In this document: in pieces, positions 24,400 to 33,023 of the stretch
Layout: each line of letters starts with the position of its first letter
Position numbering within the stretch: the first letter of the stretch is position 1
Source of the DNA: Lachnospiraceae bacterium
GTDB taxonomy: Bacteria > Bacillota > Clostridia > Lachnospirales > Lachnospiraceae
NCBI GenBank assembly: GCA_017551165.1
Contig: JAFZMO010000146.1
Location: forward strand, 1-57,744
DNA: 57,744 nucleotides
Direction: 5' to 3'
Notes under the pieces: model-generated
The model's database searches: none
What the model was told of the DNA's origin: nothing
What the model saw: the letters and a program-made list of their open reading frames with translations, nothing else
Made by a program: the position numbers and the translations under genes

Positions 24400-26346
24400 T
24401 TACAGCTCATAGTCCGCAAATACATACTTCTTGATGCACGGGAAGTCCGCCTCCTCCTTGCCGAGCTCGAAGTGCCACCACTCCTGCTTGCGGCGAAGCG
24501 GCACAAGGCCGGTGCCCGTGGTCATGATATCGTACAGCGCGTTGGCGTTGTCATTGTTATATTCCATATTGCCGCGATAGTCGAGCGCATGCATCTTCGT
24601 CTGCATCACAAGCTCTGCGCCGCGCACGTCGAGCGAATCAAACGCCTCGATGGTAAGGTCGAGTGCGATCCCCTTGTTGTGGTTCGAGTCGACGGCGATA
24701 TAGTTCTCTTCCTTGAAGTTGACGCCCGTGAAGAAACCATTGGCAAGCGTCAGTTTTGTTCCCTCCGCAACCTCGATCTCCTCGCGGAAGTATCCCGCGT
24801 CCTTCATCGACCGATACACGGCCTTCGAGGTCGAATTCGGGCGGTAACTCTCATAGATCAGCAGTCCGTATCCCTTGGCAAGTGCGTTGCGCTGTGCCGT
24901 CAGAAGCGACAGAGCAACGTCCCAGACAGCCGGCATGCGGTCGCGTGAGCTGTAGTTCGGAAGCGCCTGCCCCGTGATGCCCTCGATCAGGTTGTAGCCG
25001 GGCGTCGTGAGCGCAGCCTTTGCGTCAGCCACGCGGAGCGGATCGTAGCGCGTCTCCGGTGCGGAGTCATCCTCGATCTGCAGCGCATTGCCGCCGCAGG
25101 TGAAGATCGATGCGTACGCGTTCGTGCGGTTGTAATGGATCGAGTACGGGTTGGACGAGGGATAGATCTGCGCCAGATCCACGAGAAGTGCGTTCGCGAG
25201 CACCCAGCCCTGTGCCTCGTACTCCTCAGCGCTGCTCGACCAGTACACATGCACACTGTAGCGGTTGTCGCCGAGGTAGCACACGTAGCGCCCCTCCTCG
25301 TCCGCCGTGATGCGCATCGCCTGACCGGCATCGATGTTGCCGTACGACTCCGTGAGCTGCGGATCGGCGTACAGCGGGTCGGCAAATTCCATCCAGCAGT
25401 CAATGCCGAGGCATCCCGCCGCCGACGAGTATGTCACATGCTTCTTCTCCCCGCCCACGTTGAGAACAGCGGCAGCGCCGGCGAAAGGATCACCGAAGCC
25501 GGTGCCGTCCGGCGTGAATGCAAGAGGGCTCGACTCCAGCGTCTCAAAGCCATCCATGACGATCTTCAATATCGCTTCGTATTCTACTCCTGTAGTAAGC
25601 GCCCCGATTGAAAAATGAGTCGCCTCCGTTGTGTAGGTCTCCCACTCTTCCGTTCCCTTGGCGCGGTACCATAGCTCATGGCTCTCGCCCTCCCACACCT
25701 GTGCGCAGGTGAAGGTGGCCGAATTGATCGTCGTCCCGTTTAACTCGCAGGTGACGATCGGCCTCTCTACCATGATCTTCACCGGCTCTGAGAGCGCACC
25801 GAGCTCGCGGTTCGGTCCGAGCGAGCGGACCTGCACGGTATAGTAATCCCCCATGGGCACCGTAAATCGATAGGTATTGTCCTCCGACGGCTGCACGATC
25901 GTCTGCTGATTCTCTCCGCCCTCCGGACAGTAATTGATCTCGTACGCGCTCGACTCCGCAACCGGCGGGATCTCCAGCGTGATCTCACCGTTATACACAC
26001 TGTATTTTACTTCACCGGGTGCCTCCGCGCTGTTCCAGCCCGACGGAACATCCTCCGTCGGCGTTGTACCACCCGGCGTAACCTCACCGGTCGGTTGCTT
26101 CACACTGTCCGTCGGGATCTTACCTTCCTCCGTCGGCGTCGCCGCAGCGCTCCCGCCGGGCGTCACCGTGGCCGTTACGTTCTTATTCGGCTCGGGATCG
26201 TCGAAGATCCCGTCGATCAGCTTTGTCATGCCCCAGAACAGGAGCACCATCGCAAGCAGCGCACCCGTGATCACCATGCACCAGCGGATGATGCGCTGCG
26301 ACTTGCGCAGCTTCTTACGTTTCTTTTTCTTAGGTTCCGTACTCAC
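24400..26346 (-). CDS. Membrane-anchored D-Ala-D-Ala carboxy/dipeptidase (VanY/VanX-like)
   Basis: The product is 648 residues with a GTG start behind GAGGGG. A lysine-rich cytoplasmic tail precedes a TM (about 22-45); a Thr/Pro linker and two fibronectin-III-like domains (about 105-285) follow. The C-terminal M15 peptidase shows IYESYRPNS, the zinc pair in SNHNKGIALDLT, and EWWHFEL with Glu622 and the third ligand His625. These enzymes trim D-alanyl ends of peptidoglycan stems or recycle D-Ala-D-Ala. The family supports wall remodelling rather than vancomycin resistance: no vanHA or vanRS genes are present. Confidence 0.88.
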   Translation of the reverse strand: MSTEPKKKKRKKLRKSQRIIRWCMVITGALLAMVLLFWGMTKLIDGIFDDPEPNKNVTATVTPGGSAAATPTEEGKIPTDSVKQPTGEVTPGGTTPTEDVPSGWNSAEAPGEVKYSVYNGEITLEIPPVAESSAYEINYCPEGGENQQTIVQPSEDNTYRFTVPMGDYYTVQVRSLGPNRELGALSEPVKIMVERPIVTCELNGTTINSATFTCAQVWEGESHELWYRAKGTEEWETYTTEATHFSIGALTTGVEYEAILKIVMDGFETLESSPLAFTPDGTGFGDPFAGAAAVLNVGGEKKHVTYSSAAGCLGIDCWMEFADPLYADPQLTESYGNIDAGQAMRITADEEGRYVCYLGDNRYSVHVYWSSSAEEYEAQGWVLANALLVDLAQIYPSSNPYSIHYNRTNAYASIFTCGGNALQIEDDSAPETRYDPLRVADAKAALTTPGYNLIEGITGQALPNYSSRDRMPAVWDVALSLLTAQRNALAKGYGLLIYESYRPNSTSKAVYRSMKDAGYFREEIEVAEGTKLTLANGFFTGVNFKEENYIAVDSNHNKGIALDLTIEAFDSLDVRGAELVMQTKMHALDYRGNMEYNNDNANALYDIMTTGTGLVPLRRKQEWWHFELGKEEADFPCIKKYVFADYEL

Positions 26347-26379
26347 GTTCTATCCCCTCACAACTTCTTTCATCGATTG

Positions 26380-26394
26380 CATTTTCGAAAAATG
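26380..26394. repeat. Spacer palindrome of the CATTTTCG type
   Basis: CATTTTCGAAAAATG lies in the 57-base gap between the lipoprotein and peptidase genes and is one of several motif-derived palindromes in spacers. Confidence 0.5.
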
Positions 26395-26403
26395 ACTGTG
26401 TTA

Positions 26404-27120
26404 TCAGTTGTAGCTCGCATCCAGCAGTGCAATCTCCGTCACCACGTCATCGTCGAGGTAGAAGAGCATCTGGATCGTGCCGTCACTGTAGGTGATGATC
26501 GAACCGTCATCCTCCGCGGGATCGCCGTAGGTCTCAAGGATCTCCCCTGCCGTAGATCCGACCTTGATGCCCCTGGGCGTCTCTCCGACATCGCCCGAGA
26601 CACTCACAAGATACACTATCTCGCGGCTGTTCTTCGACAGCGTATTGACGACGAGGCCGTCATAGTAGTAGTTGACGTCGTTGCCGTCATCCATGCAGGC
26701 AACGCCCTCCAGGCGCTCCTTCACCTTGCCGACCGATTCCGCCATCCCCGTGAAGTCCATGTTCGGCTTGACGGTCACCCCGTTCACGACATAGGCGCAG
26801 TCCGCCGCCGAGAAGCTGCCGTCCGCAGGCGGCGTATCCGGGCCGGGATCGTCGGTCGGATGCAGACCGGGCGTCACATCGCCGGGCGTCACCTCCGGCT
26901 TGGGCGTCGGTGTGGGTGTCGCAGTCGGCGTGGGCGTCGGCGTCGGCGAAGGCTCATCGGAGTCCACGTAGAGCGTGCTGTCGCCCTCCCCCTTGCCGAT
27001 GCCGAGCACAACGCGGTTTGCCCCGTCTTCCCCGGGAGCTCCCCTGCGTTCCGCGCAGCCGACAAGCGCGAGAACAAGCACCGCGAACAGCAGTATCATT
27101 TTCCGACGCTTCAACCTCAT
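26404..27120 (-). CDS. Lipoprotein with Thr/Pro linker, first gene of envelope operon
   Basis: The product is 238 residues from the ATG at 27120 (MRLKRRKMILL); a longer frame would read through the promoter. The signal ends in the lipobox ALVGC (Cys22). A (Thr-Pro)n linker spans about 55-95. The C-terminal ~130 residues form a small alpha/beta domain containing GIKVGSTAGEILETYGDP and ITYSDGTIQMLFYLDDD. This reads like the BamE/SmpA-type or PepSY-like small folds of secreted proteins, but I cannot assign it. It is exported and membrane-anchored. It follows a near-consensus promoter and leads the operon that ends with the O-acetylation pair. Confidence 0.8.
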   Translation of the reverse strand: MRLKRRKMILLFAVLVLALVGCAERRGAPGEDGANRVVLGIGKGEGDSTLYVDSDEPSPTPTPTPTATPTPTPKPEVTPGDVTPGLHPTDDPGPDTPPADGSFSAADCAYVVNGVTVKPNMDFTGMAESVGKVKERLEGVACMDDGNDVNYYYDGLVVNTLSKNSREIVYLVSVSGDVGETPRGIKVGSTAGEILETYGDPAEDDGSIITYSDGTIQMLFYLDDDVVTEIALLDASYN

Positions 27121-27181
27121 GACAATCTGACTACCCTTCTGACGAAGCAAACTCGCTTCGTCCCATAGACATCCACGGTAT

Positions 27182-27210
27182 ATTATACTCAAAAGCGCCG
27201 CCACACGCAA
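27182..27210 (-). promoter_or_regulatory. Sigma-A-like promoter of the envelope operon
   Basis: TTGCGT (27205-27210), a 17-base spacer and TATAAT (27182-27187) on the minus strand, immediately after the terminator of the preceding gene. Confidence 0.8.
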
Positions 27211-27211
27211 C

Positions 27212-27237
27212 AAAAAAACGAGCGGCACTAAGGCCGC
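27212..27237 (-). terminator. Terminator overlapping a stop codon
   Basis: The stem GCGGC/GCCGC has a 6-base loop that contains the TAG stop of the YD-repeat gene (27228-27230); seven T follow on the minus strand. The last coding bases therefore form the terminator. Confidence 0.8.
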
Positions 27238-28676
27238 CCGGTTCCTTCTTCCTCCGTATCCATCGGATAATAGAATTCCTTGCGCAGACACATCTGCTCC
27301 CCGCTCAGATTCAACGCTTGGTAATCGATGAGGCATGTGTATCCTTCAATCTGCTCCCCATTGTACAAGTAATTGTATCTGACATTTACGCAGTTGCCGA
27401 AAGAATCGTATCGGAAATCTTTTGATACGATCGACTCATAAAAGATCTGTCCCGAGACAAATTTGGTAACTGCATGCTCCTCGTACCGGTCGAATCTGCT
27501 GTCCTCGTATCTGCTGTTCCCGTGCAGATCTACCGTCCGTGTCCCTACGGATTCCGCGATTTCGTTCAGCGCCTTCGCCGAGGCTGAAGTGTATGTCGAC
27601 TTCTCCGTGTACCGTTTTCCCTCGAGGGTATAGGTGCTTTCGGTTTTGTTTGCCGGTTCTCCGTTGACATACATAAGCTCGGTGATCGCTCTTCCCTGCT
27701 CGTCTCTCGTGTATTCGGTCCTCACCTCACTGTCGTTGCCGCGGGCGTCTTTGCCCTTCCTCGTCCGGCTCATCTCAAATCCTTCGGCATTGTACTCGAC
27801 AGTCACCGTGACATCGTACGCAACCGCCCCTTCCAGCGAATCGGATTTGCCGTTGAAATCCTCAGCGGCCTCATAAAGTGTCTCCGTCCTGGAGCCGTCA
27901 TCGTGGTACTCCACCGCAAAGGAGATACACCATTTGTCCTCCCCCGTGTAGTTAGGATACTCCGGCACATACTGGCGGATCACCCGTCCCTGATCGTCAC
28001 AGACCGAGCGGACCTGCACCTTCTCGATCATCGCCCCGTCCGGCACTCCGTCGCCGTCGCCGTCATAGGAGATCTCCTTCTCGCTCATCTTGTGATCGTA
28101 GGCATCGTACGTCGTCTCGATGCGTGACAATTCCCCGGAGCCGTCATTCGCATACCAGGCATACAGCGTCTGACGCCCTTTCTCGTCCGACTCCTTGCAT
28201 GCGATCTGCACCGACTCCCCGTCGGAATTCGAGTCAAACCAAACCCGCTTCCGCATCACACCGGAGGGATCGTACCAGCTCCATGTCTCCATACCCGGAG
28301 TCTTTGAGTGATCGATCACCTTCGTGTAGTGTGTGTCTTCCTCGTAAACATACTCCGTCACGTACTCCGGCATATCTCCCGTATACGTGGTTCGCTTCAC
28401 ACGCCTACCGAGCTCGTCGTACTCATACCGGATGCTCGAATCCGCTTTCTTTCCGTTGTCGTACGTATAGGAAACGACTGTCTTCAGCATGATCACGGCC
28501 TGCGCCCCCGGCGTCGCGGACACCGTCGCCGACCCCGCCACCGGTTCCGTCACGTCCGGTTTGTCCTTCGGCTCCGGCTCTTTATCCCGGAAAATAATCA
28601 CCATCAGCGCGACCCAGCCTGCCAGCGCCGCCGCGCAGATGCCGAGGATCAGCCATTTTACGTTCTTTCTGCTCAT
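27228..28676 (-). CDS. Membrane-anchored YD-repeat-like protein (copy A)
   Basis: The product is 482 residues. A single TM anchor lies at about 8-28, and the rest is extracytoplasmic. It shows diverged RHS/YD-type units: IRYEYDELGRRVKRT, TTYDAYDHKMSEKE, TEYTRDEQGRAITELMYVNG, FRYDSFGNCVNVRY. These are the strand-turn repeats of RHS-like shells, but there is no RHS core, toxin tip or VgrG partner. It is clearly paralogous to the gene at 33024-34388, which shares the anchor KWLIIGICAVALVGW and the repeat style. Function unknown; a surface scaffold or binding protein is plausible. Its stop codon lies in its own terminator. Confidence 0.75.
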   Translation of the reverse strand: MSRKNVKWLILGICAAALAGWVALMVIIFRDKEPEPKDKPDVTEPVAGSATVSATPGAQAVIMLKTVVSYTYDNGKKADSSIRYEYDELGRRVKRTTYTGDMPEYVTEYVYEEDTHYTKVIDHSKTPGMETWSWYDPSGVMRKRVWFDSNSDGESVQIACKESDEKGRQTLYAWYANDGSGELSRIETTYDAYDHKMSEKEISYDGDGDGVPDGAMIEKVQVRSVCDDQGRVIRQYVPEYPNYTGEDKWCISFAVEYHDDGSRTETLYEAAEDFNGKSDSLEGAVAYDVTVTVEYNAEGFEMSRTRKGKDARGNDSEVRTEYTRDEQGRAITELMYVNGEPANKTESTYTLEGKRYTEKSTYTSASAKALNEIAESVGTRTVDLHGNSRYEDSRFDRYEEHAVTKFVSGQIFYESIVSKDFRYDSFGNCVNVRYNYLYNGEQIEGYTCLIDYQALNLSGEQMCLRKEFYYPMDTEEEGTGRP

Positions 28677-28720
28677 AACTCCCCCATGTTTCGTGTACTA
28701 AATGCCTGCGGGACCTTATC

Positions 28721-29830
28721 CTACAAGAATGCGGAAAATGAAATAAACAGCACCGTGATGGTGACCATCGACACCGCGGTCGTAACCGCGATCGCCGAAG
28801 CCAGCGTGCTCGTATCCTCGCCGATCTTCTCCGCCTGGATCATCGGAAGATTGCCTACCGGGACCGCTGCCATGAGGCACATGGCAAGCGTGGCCGCCGG
28901 GTCAAACGAGCATGCGTGCATAACCAATACAATGATCGTCGGCAGCAACACCATGCGTAGCGCGATATACGCCCAGATGCGGGCGTCGCGCAGATGCTTC
29001 GTAACCTGCGAGCGGGCGATGTTGATTCCCAGAAGAGCCATCGACAGGAAGACCGTCGCGTTGCCTATGTAGCTCACGCTGTTCGCGAGGATCGGCGGCA
29101 GCTTGAGGTCAAACCAGAACACCACGAGGGCTGCGATCGCCATGATGGTGCCGGCGTTCAGCGCACCGCGAAGCGGGTTTGTGCGAAGGTGCTTTGTACC
29201 TTCCTCACTCGCCGGTTCCCCGGCACTCCGCTTCCTCTCCGGCTCAGCGTTCCCCACCATTCCAGCGTTCCCCACCATTTCAGCGTTCCCCACCATTCCA
29301 GCGTTCCCCACCATTTCAGTGTTCCCCACCATTTCAGCGTTCCCCACCGGCGCGTCCGAACCTCCGTCATCCCTGCCGCTCCCGAGGATCGCCATTCCGT
29401 GCGTGTAAAACAGCAGGCTGTAGAACACGTTCACAACAATGACATAGAGGATCGAGTTGGCCGGCAGGACCGCCCGCGCGATCGGGATCCCCAAAAAGCC
29501 CGTGTTGGTGTACACCGTCATCAGGTTGTAAAACCGCCGCTTGTCCGGCTCCACACGCAGCAGATGCGGAAGAACAAAGCCGAGCACGACCAGCAGCGCG
29601 TAAAAGCCCGCGCCGAGAGCCGCTGCAATCAGCAGATCCCGATGCGTCGCCGTGATGCCGCCCGCCAGGATCGACGCTAGGATCAGCGCCGGGTTACACA
29701 CATCCATCACGATGGTGGAGATATTTTTCGTCGTGAGCGCATCCGCCACTCCGCGTTTCTGCAGATAAATGCCGATCGCCACCAGAATACAGATGACGCC
29801 CATCTGCTGCACTATAATACTGAGACTCAT
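28721..29830 (-). CDS. AEC-family permease with inserted hexapeptide repeats
   Basis: The product is 369 residues, with ten TM segments in two halves typical of auxin-efflux-carrier-like transporters (bacterial MleP/MdcF group). The N-terminal half contains ISTIVMDVCNPALIL and VYTNTGFLGIPI; the C-terminal half contains LLGINIARSQV and MAAVPVGNLPMIQ. Between halves, in the cytoplasmic loop, lies a stretch of tandem Gly-Asn-Ala-(Glu/Gly)-Met-Val units encoded by an 18-bp minisatellite, then a charged segment. The insert should change loop length but not transport helices. The substrate is probably an organic anion; none can be named. Confidence 0.9.
   Translation of the reverse strand: MSLSIIVQQMGVICILVAIGIYLQKRGVADALTTKNISTIVMDVCNPALILASILAGGITATHRDLLIAAALGAGFYALLVVLGFVLPHLLRVEPDKRRFYNLMTVYTNTGFLGIPIARAVLPANSILYVIVVNVFYSLLFYTHGMAILGSGRDDGGSDAPVGNAEMVGNTEMVGNAGMVGNAEMVGNAGMVGNAEPERKRSAGEPASEEGTKHLRTNPLRGALNAGTIMAIAALVVFWFDLKLPPILANSVSYIGNATVFLSMALLGINIARSQVTKHLRDARIWAYIALRMVLLPTIIVLVMHACSFDPAATLAMCLMAAVPVGNLPMIQAEKIGEDTSTLASAIAVTTAVSMVTITVLFISFSAFL
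29248..29349 (-). repeat. 18-bp minisatellite inside the AEC permease gene
   Basis: Five full 18-bp units (GCGTTCCCCACCATTYCA on the + strand) and a partial sixth. Units differ at one or two positions. Because 18 is a multiple of three, gain or loss of units keeps the frame. Confidence 0.95.
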
Positions 29831-29896
29831 CGTTGCTCCGTTTCGTCCGTTTGCTTCGTCAGTTTGTTCTTTTTGTTCGCTTCGTAAAAATTTCTC

Positions 29897-29924
29897 AAAA
29901 AACGAAGCGTCCGTATATACGGAC
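29897..29924 (-). terminator. Terminator of the LRR protein gene
   Basis: The palindrome GTCCGTATATACGGAC (29909-29924) is followed on the minus strand by GCTTCG and six T, 20 bases after the LRR stop codon. Confidence 0.65.
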
Positions 29925-29943
29925 TAGTCCTGATTTTTGATAT

Positions 29944-32178
29944 TTACTCCGCGTCATGCTTCCGTTTCCTGCCTGCGATCAGCCAGCATCCCTCGCCGAC
30001 CGCGATCACGGAGACAAGGATCAATGCGTACAGCAGGTAGTTAGGCCCCGACTTATCGTCCTTCGCTTCAGCGGCATTCCGCTCCTCCTGCGGCGCTTCC
30101 GTCGGCGTCACATCACCCGCCTGCGGCGTGATCGTAACACCATCGGGTGTCTGCGTCGGGGTTGCTTCAGCCGGTGTCGGAATGGACTCGGCCCGCGTCG
30201 GAACCGCTTCGGTAGGTGCGGGAGCTGCCTCGGTCAGCGTCGGAACTGCTTCGGTAGGCGCAGGAACAGCCTCGGTCGGCACAGTCGTAAGAGCGGCTTC
30301 GGACGGCGTCGGTGTTCCCGTCGGCTCCGGAGTGTCCGTCACCTTCGGCGTCTCTGTTGGTTTCGGCGTGTTTGTCGGCGTCGGCGTTTCGGTAGGCTTC
30401 GGTGTGCTCGTCGGCGTCGGTGTGCTCGTCGGCTTCGGCGTGTTCGTCGGCGTCGGTGCCTTGGGCGTCGGCGTCGTCGTCTTCACACCCTTGTTCACTT
30501 CCAGCAGGCGCTTCAGCATCTCCTCAAACTCGGAGCGCGTCGCCTTGCCGTGAGGATCGATTTTCCGCTGTTCCTTCGGCGCGTTCGGATCGCCCTTGCC
30601 GTCCGTGATGTGCCATGTGATGGCCCAGCAGACCGCCTCCCAGGCGTATTGGTCGATCTCATAGTAGTCCGCAAAATCGTCGCTTCGTCCGAAGTCGATC
30701 GCGCGATTGTAACCCATGTACTCCGAGTATCTCATCAGCATGAGCAGCAGGTCCTGGATCGTGACATACTCGCCCACGCCGAACCGGTCGGAGGAGACGT
30801 CCGGCGTACCCACTGCGATCGCATAGGCCTCGCCCCACAGGAGCGCCGCCTCATACGAAGCGCCCTTCTTCACGTCCTTGAACCGGGACGTGAGTCCCGC
30901 AACGCTCGGCTTGCCCGCCATCTCATACAGCTTCTGGACCGCCGCCTCGCGCGTGACCAGATTCTTCTCCTCGGTCTTGTCCGCCGCCTTCGTCGGCGTC
31001 GGTGTCGGCGTCGCACTCTTTGCTTCGGTCTTCAGCGTCACCGCATCGTCAAAGCACAGAAAATACAGGTTGTCCCCGCCGGTCGACGTGTCGCCGCCGT
31101 AGTCGATCGTCCACGAGTGGCCCTTGCACACCTCGTACTCCGCCTTCTTCTTGCCCTCCTTGTACGTCTTCACAAGGAGCGGGTTGTTTCCGATATCCAG
31201 CGTCGTAAACTCGTTGGTAAACGCCTGCAGAAAATGGAGCTGATCATTTTTCGATAGATCCAGACTGCTCAGCTGATTGCATGCACAGTCCAGGTAAAAC
31301 AGCTTCGGGTTGTTCGAGAGATCCAGCTTCGTGATCTGGTTGTAGCTACAGATCAGCTTCTGCAGCTCCCTGTTCTTGCTCACGTCCACGGAAGTGGCCT
31401 TGTTGTAGGCGCAGTTATAGTACTGAAGTCCCGTGTTGTGGCTCACGTCGATGCTGCCGAGGCCCGGGTTGTTCCAGATATCCAGGCGCTTCAGCTTCGG
31501 ATTGTTCGAGACGTCCAACTTCGTCAGATGGTTCCCGAACGCGTCCAGATGCGCCAGTTTCGGGTTGTTCGTAAGGTCCAGCGACGTGAGCTCGCAGTTG
31601 CCGCAGGTCAGATGCTCAAGCAGCGGATTCTTCGACACATTCAGCTTCGGAAGAGGGTTCGTATTGCACTCGATGAACGCCATTTTCGGATTGTTCGAAA
31701 CGTTCAGGGAGGTCAGATTGCAGTCGAAGCAATACACCCACTCCAGCTCCGGATTGGCCGAAAAATCAAGCGCCGTGAACTTGTTGCCGGAGCACCACAC
31801 ACCGTGCAGCGCCTTGTTCTGCGTGAGGTCCATGGTCTCGATCGCATTGTCCATGCACCACAGTCCCTCCAGCGCGCTGAAAAACTCAACGCCCTTGATG
31901 GACTTGATCCCCTCGCCATCGCAGTGAATGTTGATCGTCCTGCTGATCTCGTCCGCATCCAGGACGCCGTTTCCGTCCCTGTCGTAATCCGGTCCCGCGA
32001 TCACCGCCCGGAACTTCGGGTCCGGAAAATTCGTCTCATTGATCTCCACCGGCGCGCTCTCGGCAGCACTGGCCGTGTTGGCCCCGCTGCCGTTCATCAC
32101 GATCCCGTTACCAAAGATCATGGCCGCCGCAACCAAGCCGGCGATCATCCCGGCGGCTTTCGTTTTCATTTTCCACAT
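29944..32178 (-). CDS. Leucine-rich-repeat surface protein with S-layer-like segment and membrane tail
   Basis: The product is 744 residues. A signal peptide (1-39) is followed by an EF-hand-like loop DYDRDGNGVLDADE. About eleven LRR units (about 95-340) of the form LDLSNNPKLFYLDCACNQLS resemble internalin/BspA repeats. Residues about 400-570 look like S-layer-homology-type segments (TREAAVQKLYEMAGKP; TRSEFEEMLKRLLEVNKG). A long Thr-Pro-rich spacer (575-705) ends in a TM helix and the charged tail RKRKHDAE. It should be displayed on the cell surface and bind a partner through the LRR face. It is transcribed after the flavodoxin-like gene and before a terminator at 29897-29924. Confidence 0.88.
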   Translation of the reverse strand: MWKMKTKAAGMIAGLVAAAMIFGNGIVMNGSGANTASAAESAPVEINETNFPDPKFRAVIAGPDYDRDGNGVLDADEISRTINIHCDGEGIKSIKGVEFFSALEGLWCMDNAIETMDLTQNKALHGVWCSGNKFTALDFSANPELEWVYCFDCNLTSLNVSNNPKMAFIECNTNPLPKLNVSKNPLLEHLTCGNCELTSLDLTNNPKLAHLDAFGNHLTKLDVSNNPKLKRLDIWNNPGLGSIDVSHNTGLQYYNCAYNKATSVDVSKNRELQKLICSYNQITKLDLSNNPKLFYLDCACNQLSSLDLSKNDQLHFLQAFTNEFTTLDIGNNPLLVKTYKEGKKKAEYEVCKGHSWTIDYGGDTSTGGDNLYFLCFDDAVTLKTEAKSATPTPTPTKAADKTEEKNLVTREAAVQKLYEMAGKPSVAGLTSRFKDVKKGASYEAALLWGEAYAIAVGTPDVSSDRFGVGEYVTIQDLLLMLMRYSEYMGYNRAIDFGRSDDFADYYEIDQYAWEAVCWAITWHITDGKGDPNAPKEQRKIDPHGKATRSEFEEMLKRLLEVNKGVKTTTPTPKAPTPTNTPKPTSTPTPTSTPKPTETPTPTNTPKPTETPKVTDTPEPTGTPTPSEAALTTVPTEAVPAPTEAVPTLTEAAPAPTEAVPTRAESIPTPAEATPTQTPDGVTITPQAGDVTPTEAPQEERNAAEAKDDKSGPNYLLYALILVSVIAVGEGCWLIAGRKRKHDAE

Positions 32179-32197
32179 CGCACAATCTTCCCTTCAC

Positions 32198-32224
32198 GTG
32201 ACACGGAGACGGTTCTTTTGTCAC
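32198..32224 (-). repeat. GTGACA/TGTCAC element, copy 5
   Basis: A 27-bp copy (GTGACACGGAGACGGTTCTT on the + strand) in the 57-base gap between the flavodoxin-like and LRR genes, 12 bases after the former's stop codon. Confidence 0.9.
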
Positions 32225-32235
32225 ATCCCGGCCAC

Positions 32236-33006
32236 TTACTGATAATTATCAAACAAACACTGCTCATACACCTTCTTGCCGAGCAGCGTGATCGCCTGCT
32301 TCGGGCAGGTGTTGATACACGCATAACACATTGCACAGCGGTCAGCGGACACCGCGCGGCCATTCGAAACGGTCAGGTTGCCCATCGGGCACTGTTTCGT
32401 GCACAGGCCGCAGCCGACACACGCATCGCCGATCTTCAGTTTCTTTGAGTAGTCCGTGGTCTTGCGGTAGAACCAAAGCCGCTGGCCGAACAGACCTGCA
32501 AGGTGGGCAAAGAAGCTGAGGCCTTCCCGCGGGTACTTTCCGGTCTCACGGATCTGCCGCGCCGCGGCTTCAATCCTCTCGTCCGCCTTCCGGACCGTCT
32601 CCCGGTTCGTCTCCAAGGGCTTCTTCAAAAGTTTGCTGTCGCCGATCGAGTCGGGCATCACCACCTGGAGTCCTCCGATGATCGTTGCACCGTACTTGCG
32701 CAGAAGTCTCGCGCTGCATCCGGTCCCGTCCCCGGAGAAAAGCCCCATCGTCGTCATGCAGAAGACCTTCTTGCCTTCCCACACATCCTTGTTTCTCTTG
32801 ATGAAATCTCTGACCATGTACGGCGCATTGGAAAATTGCGTCGGATACGCCAGAAACACCGTATCATTTGCGGCAATCCGCTCAAGGATCGCCTTCTCAT
32901 CACTCACGCTCAGCCGGATCGTCTCTGCCTCCGGATCCAGCAATTGCAGCAGTTTCTCAAGACAATGCTTCGTGTTGCCTGTCCCGCTGAAATAAATACC
33001 TACCAT
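32236..33006 (-). CDS. EFR1-type flavodoxin/ferredoxin fusion protein
   Basis: The product is 256 residues from the ATG at 33006 behind GGGGGAG; an earlier GTG at 33030 is less likely. The N-terminal flavodoxin-like domain has the FMN phosphate loop YFSGTGNTKHC and TTMGLFSGDGTG. The C-terminal part holds two 4Fe-4S motifs, CVGCGLCTKQCP and CAMCYACINTCP. This is the EFR1 architecture, an anaerobic electron carrier or flavin-dependent reductase whose partner is unknown. It is cytoplasmic. It starts 17 bases after the second YD-repeat gene. Confidence 0.93.
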   Translation of the reverse strand: MVGIYFSGTGNTKHCLEKLLQLLDPEAETIRLSVSDEKAILERIAANDTVFLAYPTQFSNAPYMVRDFIKRNKDVWEGKKVFCMTTMGLFSGDGTGCSARLLRKYGATIIGGLQVVMPDSIGDSKLLKKPLETNRETVRKADERIEAAARQIRETGKYPREGLSFFAHLAGLFGQRLWFYRKTTDYSKKLKIGDACVGCGLCTKQCPMGNLTVSNGRAVSADRCAMCYACINTCPKQAITLLGKKVYEQCLFDNYQ

Positions 33007-33023
33007 TGTCTCCCCCTCTTTCC

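Noticed and set aside
24400-26346. Vancomycin-resistance gene
   Set aside because: The peptidase resembles VanX/VanY, but no VanA/VanB ligase, VanH or VanRS is near and it sits in a wall-remodelling operon.
29248-29349. CRISPR-like array
   Set aside because: Units are contiguous 18-mers without spacers and keep the frame of a transporter gene; it is a minisatellite.
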